From the NCBI GenBank assembly GCA_963922205.1, contig CAWUHX010000158.1:248001-312000 (forward strand): a stretch of DNA of 64,000 nucleotides, given 5' to 3'. The stretch's first letter is position 1. Each line of letters starts with the position of its first letter. The notes under the pieces are model-generated. The model did not search any database and was not told the DNA's origin. It saw only the letters and a list, made by a program, of their open reading frames with translations. Below are positions 27,601 to 42,600 of the stretch, piece after piece. The stretch comes from Romanomermis culicivorax. Lineage: Eukaryota; Nematoda; Enoplea; Mermithida; Mermithidae. The translations under genes and the position numbers were made by a program.

Positions 27601-30600
27601 TCCACATGCAGATAGAAATCGTATTCATAAAATCGAGTTAAAATCACCTACAGATAGGAATGAATTTTTGCATGACAAACATGGCAAATTTTTTTACTGA
27701 AATCATGTATCGAAGCGATGAGCTGAAGACTGGACGTACAGTAACCAGAACAGATTTAAAGACTCATTTTTCGCATTCAATTAAAAAATTAAATCAATCC
27801 GACATAACACACTTTCACTCGTGATTCATGAGACCCATGGCCGGACTACTGATTTAAAACGCCTTTTCTCATGCATAATTGCCTGAGTTATCTCAAAAAT
27901 AGTTTGCAGTAAAATCATGCTCAATAGTTTTATTGCAGATAAAAAATTACTGAGATTTATGTGATCAGCAACAAAATATTTTTATTCATTGCCGTCACCA
28001 TCCTACATTAGCCTCTTTTCCGCGATGACAATTTAAAACTTCACAAACGGCTAGTAACCGAACAACCGTGGTCAATGAAAAAGACTGTTGTTCTGTTGCA
28101 GAATGATTCATTATAAGTAAGCACAGCTCCTTTCAATGCAGAAAAGTAAATATTAGGACTGACTGAGGATAAACAAATTCCGGATACACGGTAGACTTTC
28201 TGTGCCTATGTAAATCAGTTTTTGAATCATACTAGGTTCTCTCAGGCACTAACATTAGGCGATTTTTATTCAATTTTTCTGACATCACGGACGCCTCTAA
28301 AAACTATTTTTGGCTTTTTTCTTGGCCATGTTGCTCGGTCGCATTCAAGGGAATTCGACAACCCCTTTTTTCCATGCCTATTTGTCCTATGTCCCGATAC
28401 ATTAAGTTTCTAATATATTCCTATGATGTTCTATGAATAAGGCTTTTTCTTATCTGCAGATTATCTATTAAGATTTTCCATACCTAATCCTACCTGTTTT
28501 TAACCTGGTGAACACGGCGTGCGACCATAAAATCCTAACCGCGCATGCTGCTGCATTTGTGTACTCTATGGATTACAGACATGGATTACGGACTTAACAT
28601 CCATGACAATGCTTTCATTCATATTTTTTGTTGATAAACAATCAGTGAATGAGATATTATACGAGGATTTTTCATAGAGGCGTCACTTTCTAACTATAAA
28701 ACAGTCTTCTACCGTTACAGGAAATTTCAACAGTCATATTCAATGCGATGGAGTTAATCATAATATTGCCGTCACAACTTCTTCGATCGCTAAGCGGTGC
28801 GTTGATGGAATATTAATATCAGTCGAAGGTATCCCTTGTATCTATAATGCAACTTAGCTATTCTCTCATCTGAACATTGTTTGGAACATTTTAATATGAC
28901 ACCTGACTTTTGTACTAATATTATTCATGATTGTATTAACCTTGTTCTACTCCACGTAACTGTAAATGAAATAACTTTTCTATACTCCGTTCATTTTGAA
29001 ATGATCGATGCGGCAAAGTCGCCGCCAAACTTTTATTCAAAATTATAGAGGGCTCGTTGACTCTATTCAATAAATCTTTGCTCCATTATACAGAGCCGTC
29101 GATGATCACATTTTCAATCATTTCAAGATAATCGAAATGGATTTCCTGTTCTCTAGTAGGGCTGCGTTTACCGAAACTTTGCCAGCGTTGTCGATCATTT
29201 CAAATGTGTAGAGTATAGTAACGTTTGCCCTATTAATCGTGTTGCATCTGACCATTTAAGCTAGATTTTGTAGTTTTAGGCCTTGAGAAAATCTCTCCTT
29301 GTAATAAATATCACTACCAGACAAAGGTATTTAGAGTGAATCTTCGTTTTGTGTTCAAGTCAGCTGCTCAAGTGACTATAGTCTATTTATTTCGGAATTC
29401 AAACGCAGTGTGGAAGTTTATTTTTTAGAACCAGCTTTTTTACGAAATAATTTTCTATACGCTCAGAATTTTTTTTGAGTAGAATTATTTATCAAGGAAC
29501 TCAATCATGTACAGAAAATTTCTTAAACGTTGAATGAAACTTGCGCTGCAACCTCCTTCTGTCTTTGGTTTCAAAGTAAATAGAATATGGCGAAATCTAT
29601 TTGCTGTTGCGATATGCTTGAATAGTGACGCGTTTTGCAATAAATAACGAATTCTATAAGGTAAACAACGAAAAGCTTATTTCGAATTTTAACTCACTCA
29701 TCAATGTAGAATTCTGTGTTCTGAAATTTTTTCGTAATTTTCCAAAAACCACGCCTGATTATAGGTGCTACTCTTGACTGAATATCTAACTGTCGATATT
29801 GCATTCAGGAAAAGACTGCCTAGCTTGACATTGCTATATAATACGTTTATCTTTTCCGCTTCTAATCTATCTACAATAGATGTTTTTAACATTATTAGAA
29901 CTGAAGGAAGATTATTTATAGCAAATAGCGATTGCGCAGTGGATGATCATCGTGGAAGAATTGTTCGATTCGATCCTGACAATGATGAATACAAAGTCTG
30001 TCTAAATCCGCCAGTAGACAACACATTTTACCCGACAAGTACTGTTTTTTACGAAATGAGAACCACGGGAAAATTCTGTTTTGACATTAGGACACGTTAG
30101 ATAATAGTCACTGTCAGTAATCGTCTTGTGTCAATTCCTGCGATTTTTCAATTACCTTCGGATATGGTCTTCTGAGAATCTTTTTTGTGTGCCATTTCCA
30201 TCTCACTTAGTAAGTGTAAAAGCGAGTGCAGCCGATAAAAATGCGAATTTGGCGATTTTTTTTTTGTATGGTGAAGAAATATTCATTGCTAAAAATGTTC
30301 TATAACCGATATGGATTACAGAACGCGAGCTGATCTTGGATGTTCTTTTCACAAAGAAAATGATTGAATCTTTAAAACCTTTTAAATTTTTTAATTTATC
30401 TGACGTTAGCGATGTTGCCAGAGGAAAGTGACTTATATGGGGTGAAGTTCCGATCATTATTGGCTAGAACAAGCCTGGATACTACATCTTTTGCTTTCAA
30501 GTGAAAGGATCACAGGAACCAGAAATGGTGTTGTGAAAGGCTCAGAAAATATTCAACATTAGCGTGTACTTTTTTGTTGCAAAAAAAATTTCGCTTGAAA

Positions 30601-33600
30601 CAGTGTCTCTCCAATCTTGGTACAAAATAAAATCAAGTGAATATACAAGAATCGATACCTCTCGAGGCTAAATCACAATTTAAATAAAACATAAAATTTT
30701 GATAGCCACTTTTTTGAGTTATGGGCATGTTATATTATAGAATGTCGATCTTCTAACGTAAACGTAACTAACCTAACGTAACCTGACGCCCATTGTAAGT
30801 TCTAAAATTATTCTGCATTCGATAGCCCACAGCAAACAGAGGAACATTACGCTGACGTTCTTTGTATACAAATTTCTATAAATGAGCAAAAAAAATTGAT
30901 GATTGGCCTGTATTTTGTCTGAGGAACCACAAAACATATGAACATGTAAATTGGTTGCATTCAATGGAACCAGCTCTGCTATGAAAATTGCATCATATGT
31001 CGAAGTGCTGACTTTGCACTAAAATTCGCAAGGACTATATCAACCCGATCTCAGCAAGCAACCACCAAAGCTTATTTAATCGAAAGGTATGCGTTCGTTG
31101 GATCATCTTGAAAACTCTAGAAACTCTCTAATCGTCGACTAGAAATACGTAGTTCAGAATTTCAACAAAGTGTTTAAGATCATAACTTTATGGGAAGATG
31201 GTCCACAGTAAAACGATTAAGGGCCTGCTATACTTCGCCCTAGGGCGCCGTCCATCCAGGCCTTCTACCTGCTGGTAGATTATAGACTCGATCGAGATAT
31301 GTATTTAAACATTGCTGCCGCATGCCGCCGTATGAAAAATTTTGACATTGTCAGAACAGCCATCAGGCGCCTTACGGTGCCGTACGGCGTGAAGTATAGC
31401 AGCCAATCATCAGGCGCCGTACGGCACGTGCGGCGAAATGTAGCAGCTCAATGTGGTGCCGTACGGCAAAGTATAGCAGGCCCTTTAGTCTAACATTACT
31501 CCATTTGCCATGGGCTGTCGAATGTACAGTGGCACGTGTAATTTAAACTTTGAAACGTTTCGCGGTTTTTTAATTCCTTACATGACTTGTGAAACAGTGT
31601 AACGCGAATCAGTTCAGGGCAATTATTGCACATTTTTCGGGTATAGAAGAAAAACGAATGTAGAAAAGCCCTCTTATTGCTGCAACTCTGTTATGCTGTA
31701 TTTGTCAGTCCCGTAGATTATGTACACAAAAAAGATGCATAAGGATGCAGTAAACTATTTTTTTAATGAAATTTTCCTGGCAGGTATATTCTGCAATGCA
31801 CACGTAATAAATTTTGCTACTAAAATGTTGAATTAGAGACGTGATAAATTCTGAGATTACGCAGTCAATTTCTGTAGAAATCGATTTTAGATTTCGCTCA
31901 TTTCTGTTCATGTATTAGTCAGCGGGTCCAGGTGAAAAATAAATGCTTTGTTTTGAGCTACAGCGGAAAAACTGAGAAAAGTTTTGTCGAAAAACGTCTT
32001 ATAGGTTTAATGCATTGTTGCACTGAGAATATAAATCCGAGATTCAATTCCATCGTCATTTTGAGAACACGACAGGATTCAGTGAAAAAAATGGCGGCTT
32101 ATTTGCTGAGCTTATCACGATTTTGATGAAATTTGTTAACTCTACGACGGCCCGTCTACGGAAATGAAAAATCGTTTTTTGCGTCAAAGGGTTTAAACTA
32201 TAGTGTTAAGCGTCAAAAGCATTATTATGTATTTTCAGGGTTGGGTTGACGGACTCACCATTGCAGTGGGTACAGGACAGGACTATAGCATTTCTTAGGG
32301 AACTGAATCTTCCATGCCCATTTGAATATCTTTGCAGTGCTTCCCATTTGAAAACTATAAATCACGTTTAGAAATAAATGATACTGCAACGCGTAATTGA
32401 ATTTTCAGTTTGCCATTACGACGATAAATGCGTTCTTAAGGAAGTCCTCTTGAAAAGATCGGGTAAGTTGGACTCAAATGCAAGATGACATTTTTAATCA
32501 AATTATTGTGGTAAGTATTCTAAATTAAGGTTTAACAATCGGAAATACATGCAGAGAAATTTTGTCCAACATTCGTGTAGGACTTGACACTTTATTCCTG
32601 TCCCATGATCAATGCAACTTCGACCAACTGATAAAAGGTTTGTTACATTTGGAATTTACAGAAATCTTGTTTCCCATATAGTCATGAAAAAAATCAAACA
32701 GAAGGTTTTCTTAGTCTGCCGTCGGTCAGCATAACATTTATAAAGCGTGAAGGAGTGAGTTGGCAAAATTTCGTATAGAAAAATGTGTATACGTCTTGTA
32801 TCCTAAATCACTGATTAAAACACAAATTTTAGAGAGCAAGTAAATTTTATGTAAATTTTAATGCTCACGTTTTTAAGCACTTTTGATTTCTATAACTCAA
32901 AGTTTCAGTTCGTGCATATGTATGCTCAAAAAACATTTCTAAGCCATTTTTCCCTCAATTTCCAAGTATCGGATCGTATGTCTTTTCCAAATCAATTTTT
33001 TTGTTTCCTATTGGCATTGAATTCATTTAAGAGTATTTATCTCCAGATGGTAACACAAAATTTAGCAGTAGAAAAGTACTACAATGATTATTAATTTTTT
33101 TGTACAACAAATCAAAAATATTGTAACGAAGAAGAAGGTGCGGCATGAATGATACATTATGTTAAATCTCAACTTCAAGATTATAAAAATTGCACGAGGA
33201 AAATGTGTGTTGTCAAACTTTGACATTACGACAAAGTCGTTTTTCAACTTCGTTCTTATTTTTAGAAACCGAAAAGCTTATTTGGCTTATACGGGATATT
33301 TTCCATTTTTAAATTTTCTTCTCTGAAATTTCTATCATGATACATTCGCATTCTACTGTCGCGCGCGTCGTCCCAATTGGACACAATAAGTTTAATTCGC
33401 CATTATACCCTTAACATGCTGTTTAGGGTTGAATCAACCCGATATTCCTCTTCTGCTATCCCTAAAACTTTTCCCTATGAAAATTGTTGTTTATTTACTT
33501 TAACGACTATAACCATACCTTTAGTTACGGAAAGGATCCCCAACATATTTTCTCACTATCTACCATTTTCGCCCGGTAAAAAATCATTCGAAATCTAAAA

Positions 33601-36600
33601 AAATGTTAGTTTTTCAAAAATCCTCAAAAATACATCATGCTAGGTAAGCCGATGCGATGAAAAGCTGATGAAAAATGTATGCGTTTTTTGTCTGCATTAG
33701 CCGAATTCCACGGTAAAATCTACCTCGGACTCGCAAAAAACGAAAAAAATTCAACGCCGGACGGATATTTTGATTTTCCGGCACTGACTACAGTACATCA
33801 AACACAATCTCCAGCTTCTCTTGAAGCGCAAACCCTTGCGGATCGAATAAAAAAACGACACTGTTTTTTATCTGACATACGCTGCATTACTGTGGCTATA
33901 TATTTTTATTACGTTGTATTATACACGACGTCAAGGGTTAATGCATTATTGGATGCACTTCTATGACCCCACTCCAATGAGAAATATTCTTGTCAAAATC
34001 ATTCCTCGATATAGTCATATTATGCTAAAAAAAGAAATTATTATATTATTCAGGTATTCTTCACCAAACAAGCTGGTTTTTTCACGCATGAATAGTGAAC
34101 TTGGAAAAATTTTTCAACTGATAATTCACAAAAACCCAGATTTTTCCAGCTAAATCCGTCAACTCTTGTAATCCAAATGGAAAATTTCCAGCTCATAAAA
34201 AGCGACATTTGGGAAAATGAAGTTCTGCGGGCTATAAGTATACTTGGAATTTTGGAGACTATTTTCGACGACTTTGAATTTGTAATTCCAATTGTAGGTA
34301 TCACGAAGGAAAATGTGACAAAATTTTTCATCTGTTTCTATAAAATGTTTCTTCTAAGTGTAATCGAAATTAAATTATTCAGTTTTTATAATCTCCTTAT
34401 CAGAGGAGCAAATTTACCAGCTAAATTAACCAATTCTAACAAAAATTCAGTCTAAAAATTTTGGAGATGATTTCAGCAAAGATTGTTCTCACTTTGTTCG
34501 CAATCGTTTATGATTTAACTTTGTCAAACTGAAAGTATCCTACTGGTAGTAGGTTGTCTACGATATTAGAACAAGTTGTGATAAGCGTAACCGAATGTTG
34601 ATAACCTTTGGCAACATACATGTAATTGGGGGGGGGGGAGTGCTATGGGAACCCCCCGCCCAGAAATCGTCGACCATATGGCTAGCCATTGGGCGACCGC
34701 CCCCCAGGATTTTCCAATCCTATGCCTAGCCATATGGTAGCCGTAGGAACCCCCTTCTTTTTGTCGGGAAAATACTGAAAAATGTTGATTTTTTGACGAA
34801 AAATGTCGATTTTTGAACAAAAAATGGTCAAAAATGTGAATTTTCTGGGCGCTTCGCGCCATGAATACACTTTTTCGGTCTTTTTTTTGAAAAAATTACT
34901 ATTTTTTGAATTATTTTTCGGACTTTTTTCGTGAAAAATCGTCTTTTTTTGCTTGATAGACCCCTCCCCCTAAAATTTTGTGAATTGCTGACCCCCGGCC
35001 CAAAAAAAGTCGTCCGACCCCCCCCCCCACCTAGACTCGGAGCTCCGTTACATGTATGTTTGGCAATACATGTTCAGTATGGCAAATTAGTATTTTAACG
35101 AGTCTGCTTTGATAAATTTATAGTGATCGTTAAACAGAGCACCTCATTAGGTGTGACCAAGCCTGTAGCCAGGAATTTTTTTCGGGGGGCACACATTTTT
35201 TTCACTCAATTTACCGTAAAATTGGAATTTCTGACTTGGCTTTTCCGTGGCTTTCTTTTTTCTGACTTGACTTGAAAAAAACCAAAGGTCTACCTTTGCC
35301 TTTTTTCAACACTTCAAACATTTCGGGGGGCCATGACCCCCCAACCCCCCTGCCTACAGGCCTGGGTGTGACAAATAATTTTCACCAGAAGTGGTTTCTA
35401 GGAACACCGAATCCGAGTAGTTGAATATTAGAATGTGATTACTCGGGTTACAGTATCTACCAGAGAATACTTTATTCCGATAAGGCTACCACTCATTGTG
35501 TCCTGAAGCTTAAGTTATACAAAACGAATATCGGTGAGAATTGTAAATTCTAGCAAATAGAGGTCATCAATTTCTCTGAGCAAAAAGCTACAAATGATAG
35601 TTAGAAAACGGTGTACTCTGTGAAAAAAACTTCCTCGAAGCTTCCGTCTTTATGAATATTATTTTTTCGCTCCATTTCAGTTGCACACACACGCTTAACA
35701 TGCTTCTGTCGAAGTGGATATTACCGTGCGATCAGCTCATGAGCACCTGTCATTCTTGATAGGTTAAGTGCATCTTGGGTGGCGTCAGGGTTGTCCCATC
35801 GCTGGCTAATGTCTGGGCAGGTGTGGTCATCCCGATCAAAGCTCAACACGTAGGATGGACGAAACATTAGTCATTCGGCAGGAATGTTATATCGCAACAT
35901 AGATCTATCTTTTTAAACCTTAAAAAGCCATTCCTTTTTTACCCAAGTTTTGACCATGCACTAGAGTGGGGCTTTTTGCCGAAATTTTTTAATGCTATTC
36001 TTCACTAAGCAAAGAAAAAGCTGCTCCCAAAAATCCGAAATATGTAAATTGTGTGATAATTAAACATTTTACTTTGAGAAATGACTGTTCACGAATTTGG
36101 AATATGCAACTTATGTGAACACTGTCTCAGGATCTGGCATTGTCGTAGCAGCCACAGTTGTGTCATTAGATAAGTTTCGTTCGAAAGAGTGATGTGAGAA
36201 AAACACGTCATTTTACAATTCATCAGCGACAATTCTTGAACATGTGTTAGAACACCTTGTATCACGTCCCCGTTTTCCGAACATATCTTGAGAACTGATG
36301 ACCGTCAAGGGCAAGAATGTGAGGCCAAGAATTTCCTGCAACCATTTAAGATTTTAAGTCACAAGTTCATTTAACAGCTTAAAAACGACCAAAAACAAGT
36401 TCGTCAACCGCACGGCTCATTGAAGTTTAAAACGCCATTAAATTGAAAAGCTTAGAAAAATTTTGAGAATAAAGAAGAAGGAAAAAGGCTGTTTGATGTA
36501 ATTGACTGGATTTTGCTCAAAGTAGCATTTCTTGACTGCATTCAGGAAAAAATAAAAAAAATAGTCTCGGACGTAAATCATATAAATTTGAGGAAAAAAG

Positions 36601-39600
36601 ACTTTAAATGAGCGCTTGCGTGTTTAAATTTCCTACAATTTTGATGAAAAATCGACGGACACTGCATTAACTTGAGTCATACTATTTTACTTTTGTATAT
36701 AAAAATATGGGGTCAAGTTACAGTCCAAACACTGATGCACAATTTACTTACTTTCGAACGTATGTTGCTATAGCTACCCCACTACTTAGTGGAAGAATTC
36801 ATGCAAATGGCTCTCTAGATTTTATTAAGACCTTTCATTTCTTATACACAAACCAATTCCATAACACTCGTTTACTGTAATGAGGATATAATTGCAGTTT
36901 AATTCGACAATATCAACACATCTGAAAATTTTAAGGATGCCTGCTAATCCGATAGAAATGGTTTATCTATAGATCTCTGATCTGACGAGGGAATATCTGC
37001 TGGTTTAAATTCTCTAATCATTATTCATGCCGATAGTCCAAAACTAGTTGAGTAATTTTACACGATTTGAGTGGACTCCATTTGCCTTAAAACTTTCATA
37101 ATTAAAAGTACGCATTCAATCTAAGGCTGTTCACGTAATGAGCTTCAACAGAGCAGTATTTCCAAGGTAAGTGCGCCTGAGTTTCAACGATGTTGCGAGT
37201 AGGATCCGAACATTTGAAAAAAATCAAGACGGCAAACGCTGTAGTGATTACATTTATCTTTAAAATTACATACCGCTTTTATTACAGAGGCCGAAAAAGG
37301 TATTGTCGATTGTGGAATCAACCAAGCGAACGAAGAGGAATCAAGAAAGGTGTACTTCATTACGAATTCTGTATCAAAATGGAAAATTGAGTCGTGCAAC
37401 AAGGGTGGAAACTTGCAAGATTACCACGGAGGTTCGTGGTGTCATTATAGTTTGTCCCTAATCAACAAGTGTCAAATTTGACGACTTAAAAATCATTCAA
37501 TATTTTTTGAATCTTCCATGCGTAAAAAGCTTTTACAGTCTATTTTTTGAAATGGCAGGTGCAAAATATAGATGCAACGAAAGTTCTCGTCAAAAAAGTG
37601 GGATATTGACAGTATTTCGAAAAGAATTTCCCCACAACGATGAGAGTCCTAGATGATGACTTCTTTGGCACAAAAATATTTTGTAATCATATCTCGGGTT
37701 GCCAAATCTACTTTTTCTGCGTCTGTCGTTTTTAGCACCCACGAATATTGAACGAAGAATACAATTTTTTCATTTGTCGTCAGATTTTCGAAGTTTGGTT
37801 ATCTATTTTCATGTCAAAATTGCTTTTCCAAAATTTATGACAAACAGTTAGTTTCTAGCTGGTTGATGGCACTCTTTAGCTGGCTTTAAGCGCAAGTCAT
37901 TTTTATTTTTGAACGATCGATGTAGTGAACCCAAGAAAGTAAGTTCAACAATACGGAAAAATGAGTGAAGCTTAGCTTGTTACTGTAATTGAAAGAGAAA
38001 ATTTCTCATCCATGAGTGATAAACAGAACAACTCAAAATTGCTTCTAATAACCTTCTCGAATGGTCTACCAGTGGGAAGGAGCAAAATCAGAAATGATCA
38101 GCTCGGGATGCAAAAAATGCAAACAAAACATTCATACATCGCAAGCCGACATTTTCCTTTTTTCAAATTGCAGGCTGCAGGCCTGACTGCCACAATCAAT
38201 CTGAGATAGAAAAAAGGTGGCCGCTTACGCAGAATGTTTATTATTTGCGTGAACATTTTTTCTTTCCGAAGCTATTTAGAAAAAATAGACTATAGTCGGA
38301 CTTCGACTCTTGCGGGACTAGGAACGAATACGTTTCCCCATTTTTCTCCGAGCTCGGACCTAAACCTGAAGTTTTGCCGAAACCGAGCTCGGTATTTTTA
38401 TTGCAATCGATGAAGTTGAAACCTGACGTCGATTGTAGGTCCGAACTCAAATTCCCAATCCTATGTGACATACAGTTTAACAGAAAATTGTAAACGTGTG
38501 CAATAGTACCTGCTTTCCTTTTTTATTCCCAAGCATTTTACGAAAAATAAACTTCTCCTGTTTCTTTGCACCCACTTCAAAGTATAAAATGGCAGAAAAA
38601 TGACGAATGAAAATAGAAATTGTGAGTAAAGCCCGTGATTTGCATTCCTGTAATAACACGATAAATTGGAGCACGTTCGAACGAAAATCCTGATTGCACA
38701 TGGGTATGTGATTTAATGATGTTTACCTAAACTGAGAAATTTACCGCATCAGCCCAGAAAGCTTTTGTGCCGGGTTTCACATTCAGTTTACCAGTCCAGT
38801 TAATTTCGTTTTACTTTGAAACACCTGACGCAGAGAAGATCAAAAAAGTAAGTTCAAGTTGTCTATCATTCATCCTCGTGGAGGAGGGCATATGTTTTTT
38901 TTGGGGGGGGGGGGCGGTTGCTGGAGGTCCTGACCCCGGGCAACACCCTGGCTGACACTAAGTTTCATTTTATGGGATTTTTATAAGCATAAAAATATCA
39001 TTTCGAAAGACTTGATTATATAAAGACTGTAAAAATGTTGAAAATCATCGGAGAAAAGTTCAATTTTTTCAGTTTGAACTAAAAGGGCTCATTGAGAAAT
39101 ATCTTAAAGCGAAGTTTTAAAGCATTCCGACCTGTTTTAACTGACTTCCGAACCCTTTTGATTATTAAAGAAATTGTGGCTGACCCACGCCAAAATTTCT
39201 ATCCTGTATACGTACGAATGAGAGGCACTTGGTTTGGTCATCAATGTCAATCTGTTTCATCAGGAAAATAACGTTCGGTGAGGGGCTCGAATCCTAATTC
39301 TTCTACGTTAAAGGCAGATGCGCTACCAACTGCGCAACCCTAGCCACATTGATGGTTTGGTCACTGTCATTGTACTTGTGTGTTGTGCCGTGAAATGTGA
39401 GTTGAACAGGAGAGAACTCAGTGGAACGGCATCAGCACAGCTATTTCACCCTTCACCTCCTGTCTAGAATCGTGTCTCAAAACTAGCCCCAAGTCCTACA
39501 AAATGCAGTGTGCGGAGCGGACTTCGTGATGTACAATTTTGACGGATAGTGGCAAACTTTATACTTCAAAAAACGTCAAATTTCGCCACGAGAATAGGGA

Positions 39601-42600
39601 GGTCAAAATCATAGAAAGAACTATCCACTTTTGGTTTGAATCGAACTGCGTTTGGCACCTGAGTGCTATTGAACAAGTTCCGACCATTGAACTAGGTTTT
39701 GGAGGAATGGGTTACGGTTTGGTAATGGTTATAGGATTTGTTATGCTTACCGCTCATACGCGAGAAAATTTCTTTATATATCACAGTAGTAAGGTGCACC
39801 AGTTCTTCCGTGTTGAACTTACTTTCATAGAATGGCTGAACCGATTATTTTAAAATGAATGGAATACAGGAGCATGTACGAAACTGAGGAATAAAGTCGT
39901 CATTTTTTGTCGCTCCATTGCTACAGTCAACTAAAGCAAAAAAGGTGTCCTTATAAGCAGGTTGTTTATTATTTGCATTAGTATTTTTATCCATGCCAAT
40001 GCTCATCTGGAAAAAATAGACTATAACAACGAATTTTAAGCACAAGTACATACTAGCCGACTAAAATTTGCAAATTGACAGAATTTTGAATTTTTTGAAT
40101 TTTTGGACATGTGTCATTTTTGAACATTGAGCAAGTTTCGAATTTACAGGAAAGATTTATAATGGATTTGAATGCAGACCGAATATCGATCAATTCGGGA
40201 CAGATAATGACACCGACAATAACCCAATTTTCCGGGCCGTCATCGGGCGGGATTATAAAAATCGGATGGAATGGTCAGCTTGCCCGAATTTGGAGGGAAG
40301 ATCCGAGCATAATTGGACATTAAGAGGTAAGCTTGATTAAAGACGTCTAATCAAAAAATATATATCGGGTAACACGTTTCTCTATGATGATAATGAAAAA
40401 CCAGAAATATAAAGCGGCCCAGTATAGTGGAAGCCAGAGATTTAGGTTGTCATGATGAAGTATTCGAAACAAGCGCTTGTTACCCTAGCCCATTTGTCTT
40501 GAAATGGCGCAGCAGCGAAGAACTTATTGACAGTTTTGAGAACTTTTCATCATATTGATTCATAAACGCTTGATCATGATTTTTCTCATAGCTTTGAGTT
40601 CAAAGTGATCGTTTTGCGATCTGTTATAAGTCCGGGACCGCAAAATTCACTTTAACTGTGCATCTACCATTTCAAAATAAATGGACAAATTGAATTTTAC
40701 TGATGACATGACAGTTCAACCATTGTTACAGATTTTTCGAGTATTCATAAGGATACCGGGGACATAGAAAGCAAAGGCAAACTTCATATTTACGTTGTGG
40801 AAAGCAAGTATTTTTTCAAATTTCCTGCAAAACTTTTTTTGTCGTTTTTTTTTATTAACGCGCGTATTATAAAAAATATGGACAACATAAACGCCATTTT
40901 TATCATTCTGACTCTCAAAAACTTCAGTAAATTTCGTAGCAAAGGCAATAAGTATTTTTTTCACAATATAAAAAATATGGTAATTTCTATTTAGAAGAGT
41001 TCTCGAGCCAAATTTTTTTCAATGTACGACTCATTCTATTGTAGCATGTTTTTTATAGTGCTTATAAATTGAGAAATGGTGAAATATGCTATACCCAAAG
41101 TTACTGGGAGTTTTCGCCTGAAAAAGAGTCAGTTGAATTAAAAGAGGGTCAGTTGAATAAAAGCAGAAATTTTCGATTATGTGTGAAACATATGGTTTAG
41201 CAAGAAATGAGAAAAATGTGATATATATATATATATATATATATCTTGATATCATCAAAAATTCTTGGAAAAAACTACAAATTGTACTTGATAACGTTCA
41301 TATTTTAATTCTATGAATATGGCAGAATCCTACTGCAGTTCTTAAACATGAAACGTTTGCAGATCTTTGAAGCTCTTTATTTTAATAAAACGGCATGACT
41401 TTTTCGCTCATTTCTAGTGTGCCAGTACGGAGACAAGTGCGTTTTGAAGGAAAATTTGGTAGAACATCTCAAGAAAGGTGAGAGAGATTATTTGACAATG
41501 CTTTTTCATTAGCTTCAACTTGTTTCAGAAAATCGCTTTTCAAATTTGGGTGGAAATTGCATCGAGATTCTCGACGCTATTGTCCCTAATGATTTTGAAA
41601 CATTCTCACGCCTCAGCTCGGCCTGCGATTTTAGAAAAATATACGACGGTAATTTACCACACCTCTATTCATTTTCAAAAGAGTCTCGTTGTACAAAAAA
41701 TTTGAACATGTGAATATTTTCTCTTTTAAACTTGTATTTGTAATTGCTACTGTCAGCCTGAAAAAGTCGGCTGCGAATGCATATTAAGCATAAGCAAACA
41801 TTTTTTTCTTTTGGGGTTCATTTGAAAAAGTGATAATTGGATCGTGACAGAAAGTTTTTCCAGTCTTGTTTTATGATAAGTGAATAATGTGTCATGCACT
41901 ACACCAGTGTATGCGTCGTGCATAACGAAAAAACGCGTAAACATTGGCATCAGCTAACCAAGGTTATGATGCGTTGAATGTGTTAAACAAGTTTTTAATT
42001 CAAAAGCGAATTTTTTCGTTCGGAAACAAGTTTTCTTGTAATTTTCTCAAGTAAACTTTTTTTGCTGCAACACGCTTATTTATCTGCGAAAAACATTTCT
42101 AAAAAAAACTTTCCGAACGTTTATTTTTCGAAACAAATTTAATCTGTTAACCGTGGCATTCAAAAGTGGATTGGTAGGTTCCTATTTTTCAAGGAGTTAT
42201 AACACCTTTGATCAATAGTAATCACAAAAGTGAGGCAAGTAGATCTATTGCAATTACGGTGCAGAGCAACTTTTGGAAGATAAACTCTTTGATATAACAG
42301 AAAGTATAAATAGTAAGTCCGGAGTAGGGACCTGCATTGGCCGAAAAAGTGCGGCCCGGACAAACTGATCCCGAGCCAGTCCATCAGCGGGCCGAGAAAA
42401 ACAGCCCAGCCTAGTCCACAAAAGCCTTAATCCAAAAACTTAAAATATTGTACGTCTCAAATTCAAAAAATGAAGAAGCACATCATAGAATTATAGCCAA
42501 TCAAAATTATTCCGTAAAATTATCAGATCGTCATGTTTTCCAGGGTTGGTATAAATCTGTGACCATGCTGGAACTGCATTCGCTAGCTATATTTGGAGCT

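Larger units (their letters stand above)
32638..37287 (+). other. Long intron, module 4 gamma to delta
   Basis: Carries an inverted-repeat element (34609-35066), a second short element (35158-35366), and a repeat shared with 17.2 and 47.2 kb (35760-35900). Frames at 33.7-33.97 and 34.18-34.46 kb contain no exon signature. A CFCRSGYY stretch at 35.7 kb is EGF-like only by chance. Confidence 0.45.
37432..40149 (+). other. Intron between modules 4 and 5
   Basis: Contains two copies of the GCAGGTTGTTTATTATTTGC repeat (38207-38297, 39938-40027), a tRNA-like sequence (39275-39344), and a G-run with CCTGACCCCGGGCAAC near 38.9 kb. A gamma-like scrap at 37736 (HLSSDFRSL) follows a good acceptor but ends in the wrong phase. 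Confidence 0.45.

Noticed and set aside
31920..32060. Alpha-like frame (KCFVLSYS ... HCCTENI) in module 4
   Set aside because: Cys spacing fits, but the available acceptors give the wrong phase and there is no donor. The exon at 29880-30038 fills the alpha position with correct phase.
35695..35750. EGF-like string CFCRSGYYR
   Set aside because: A single short match in one frame ending in a stop, with no second EGF motif nearby.
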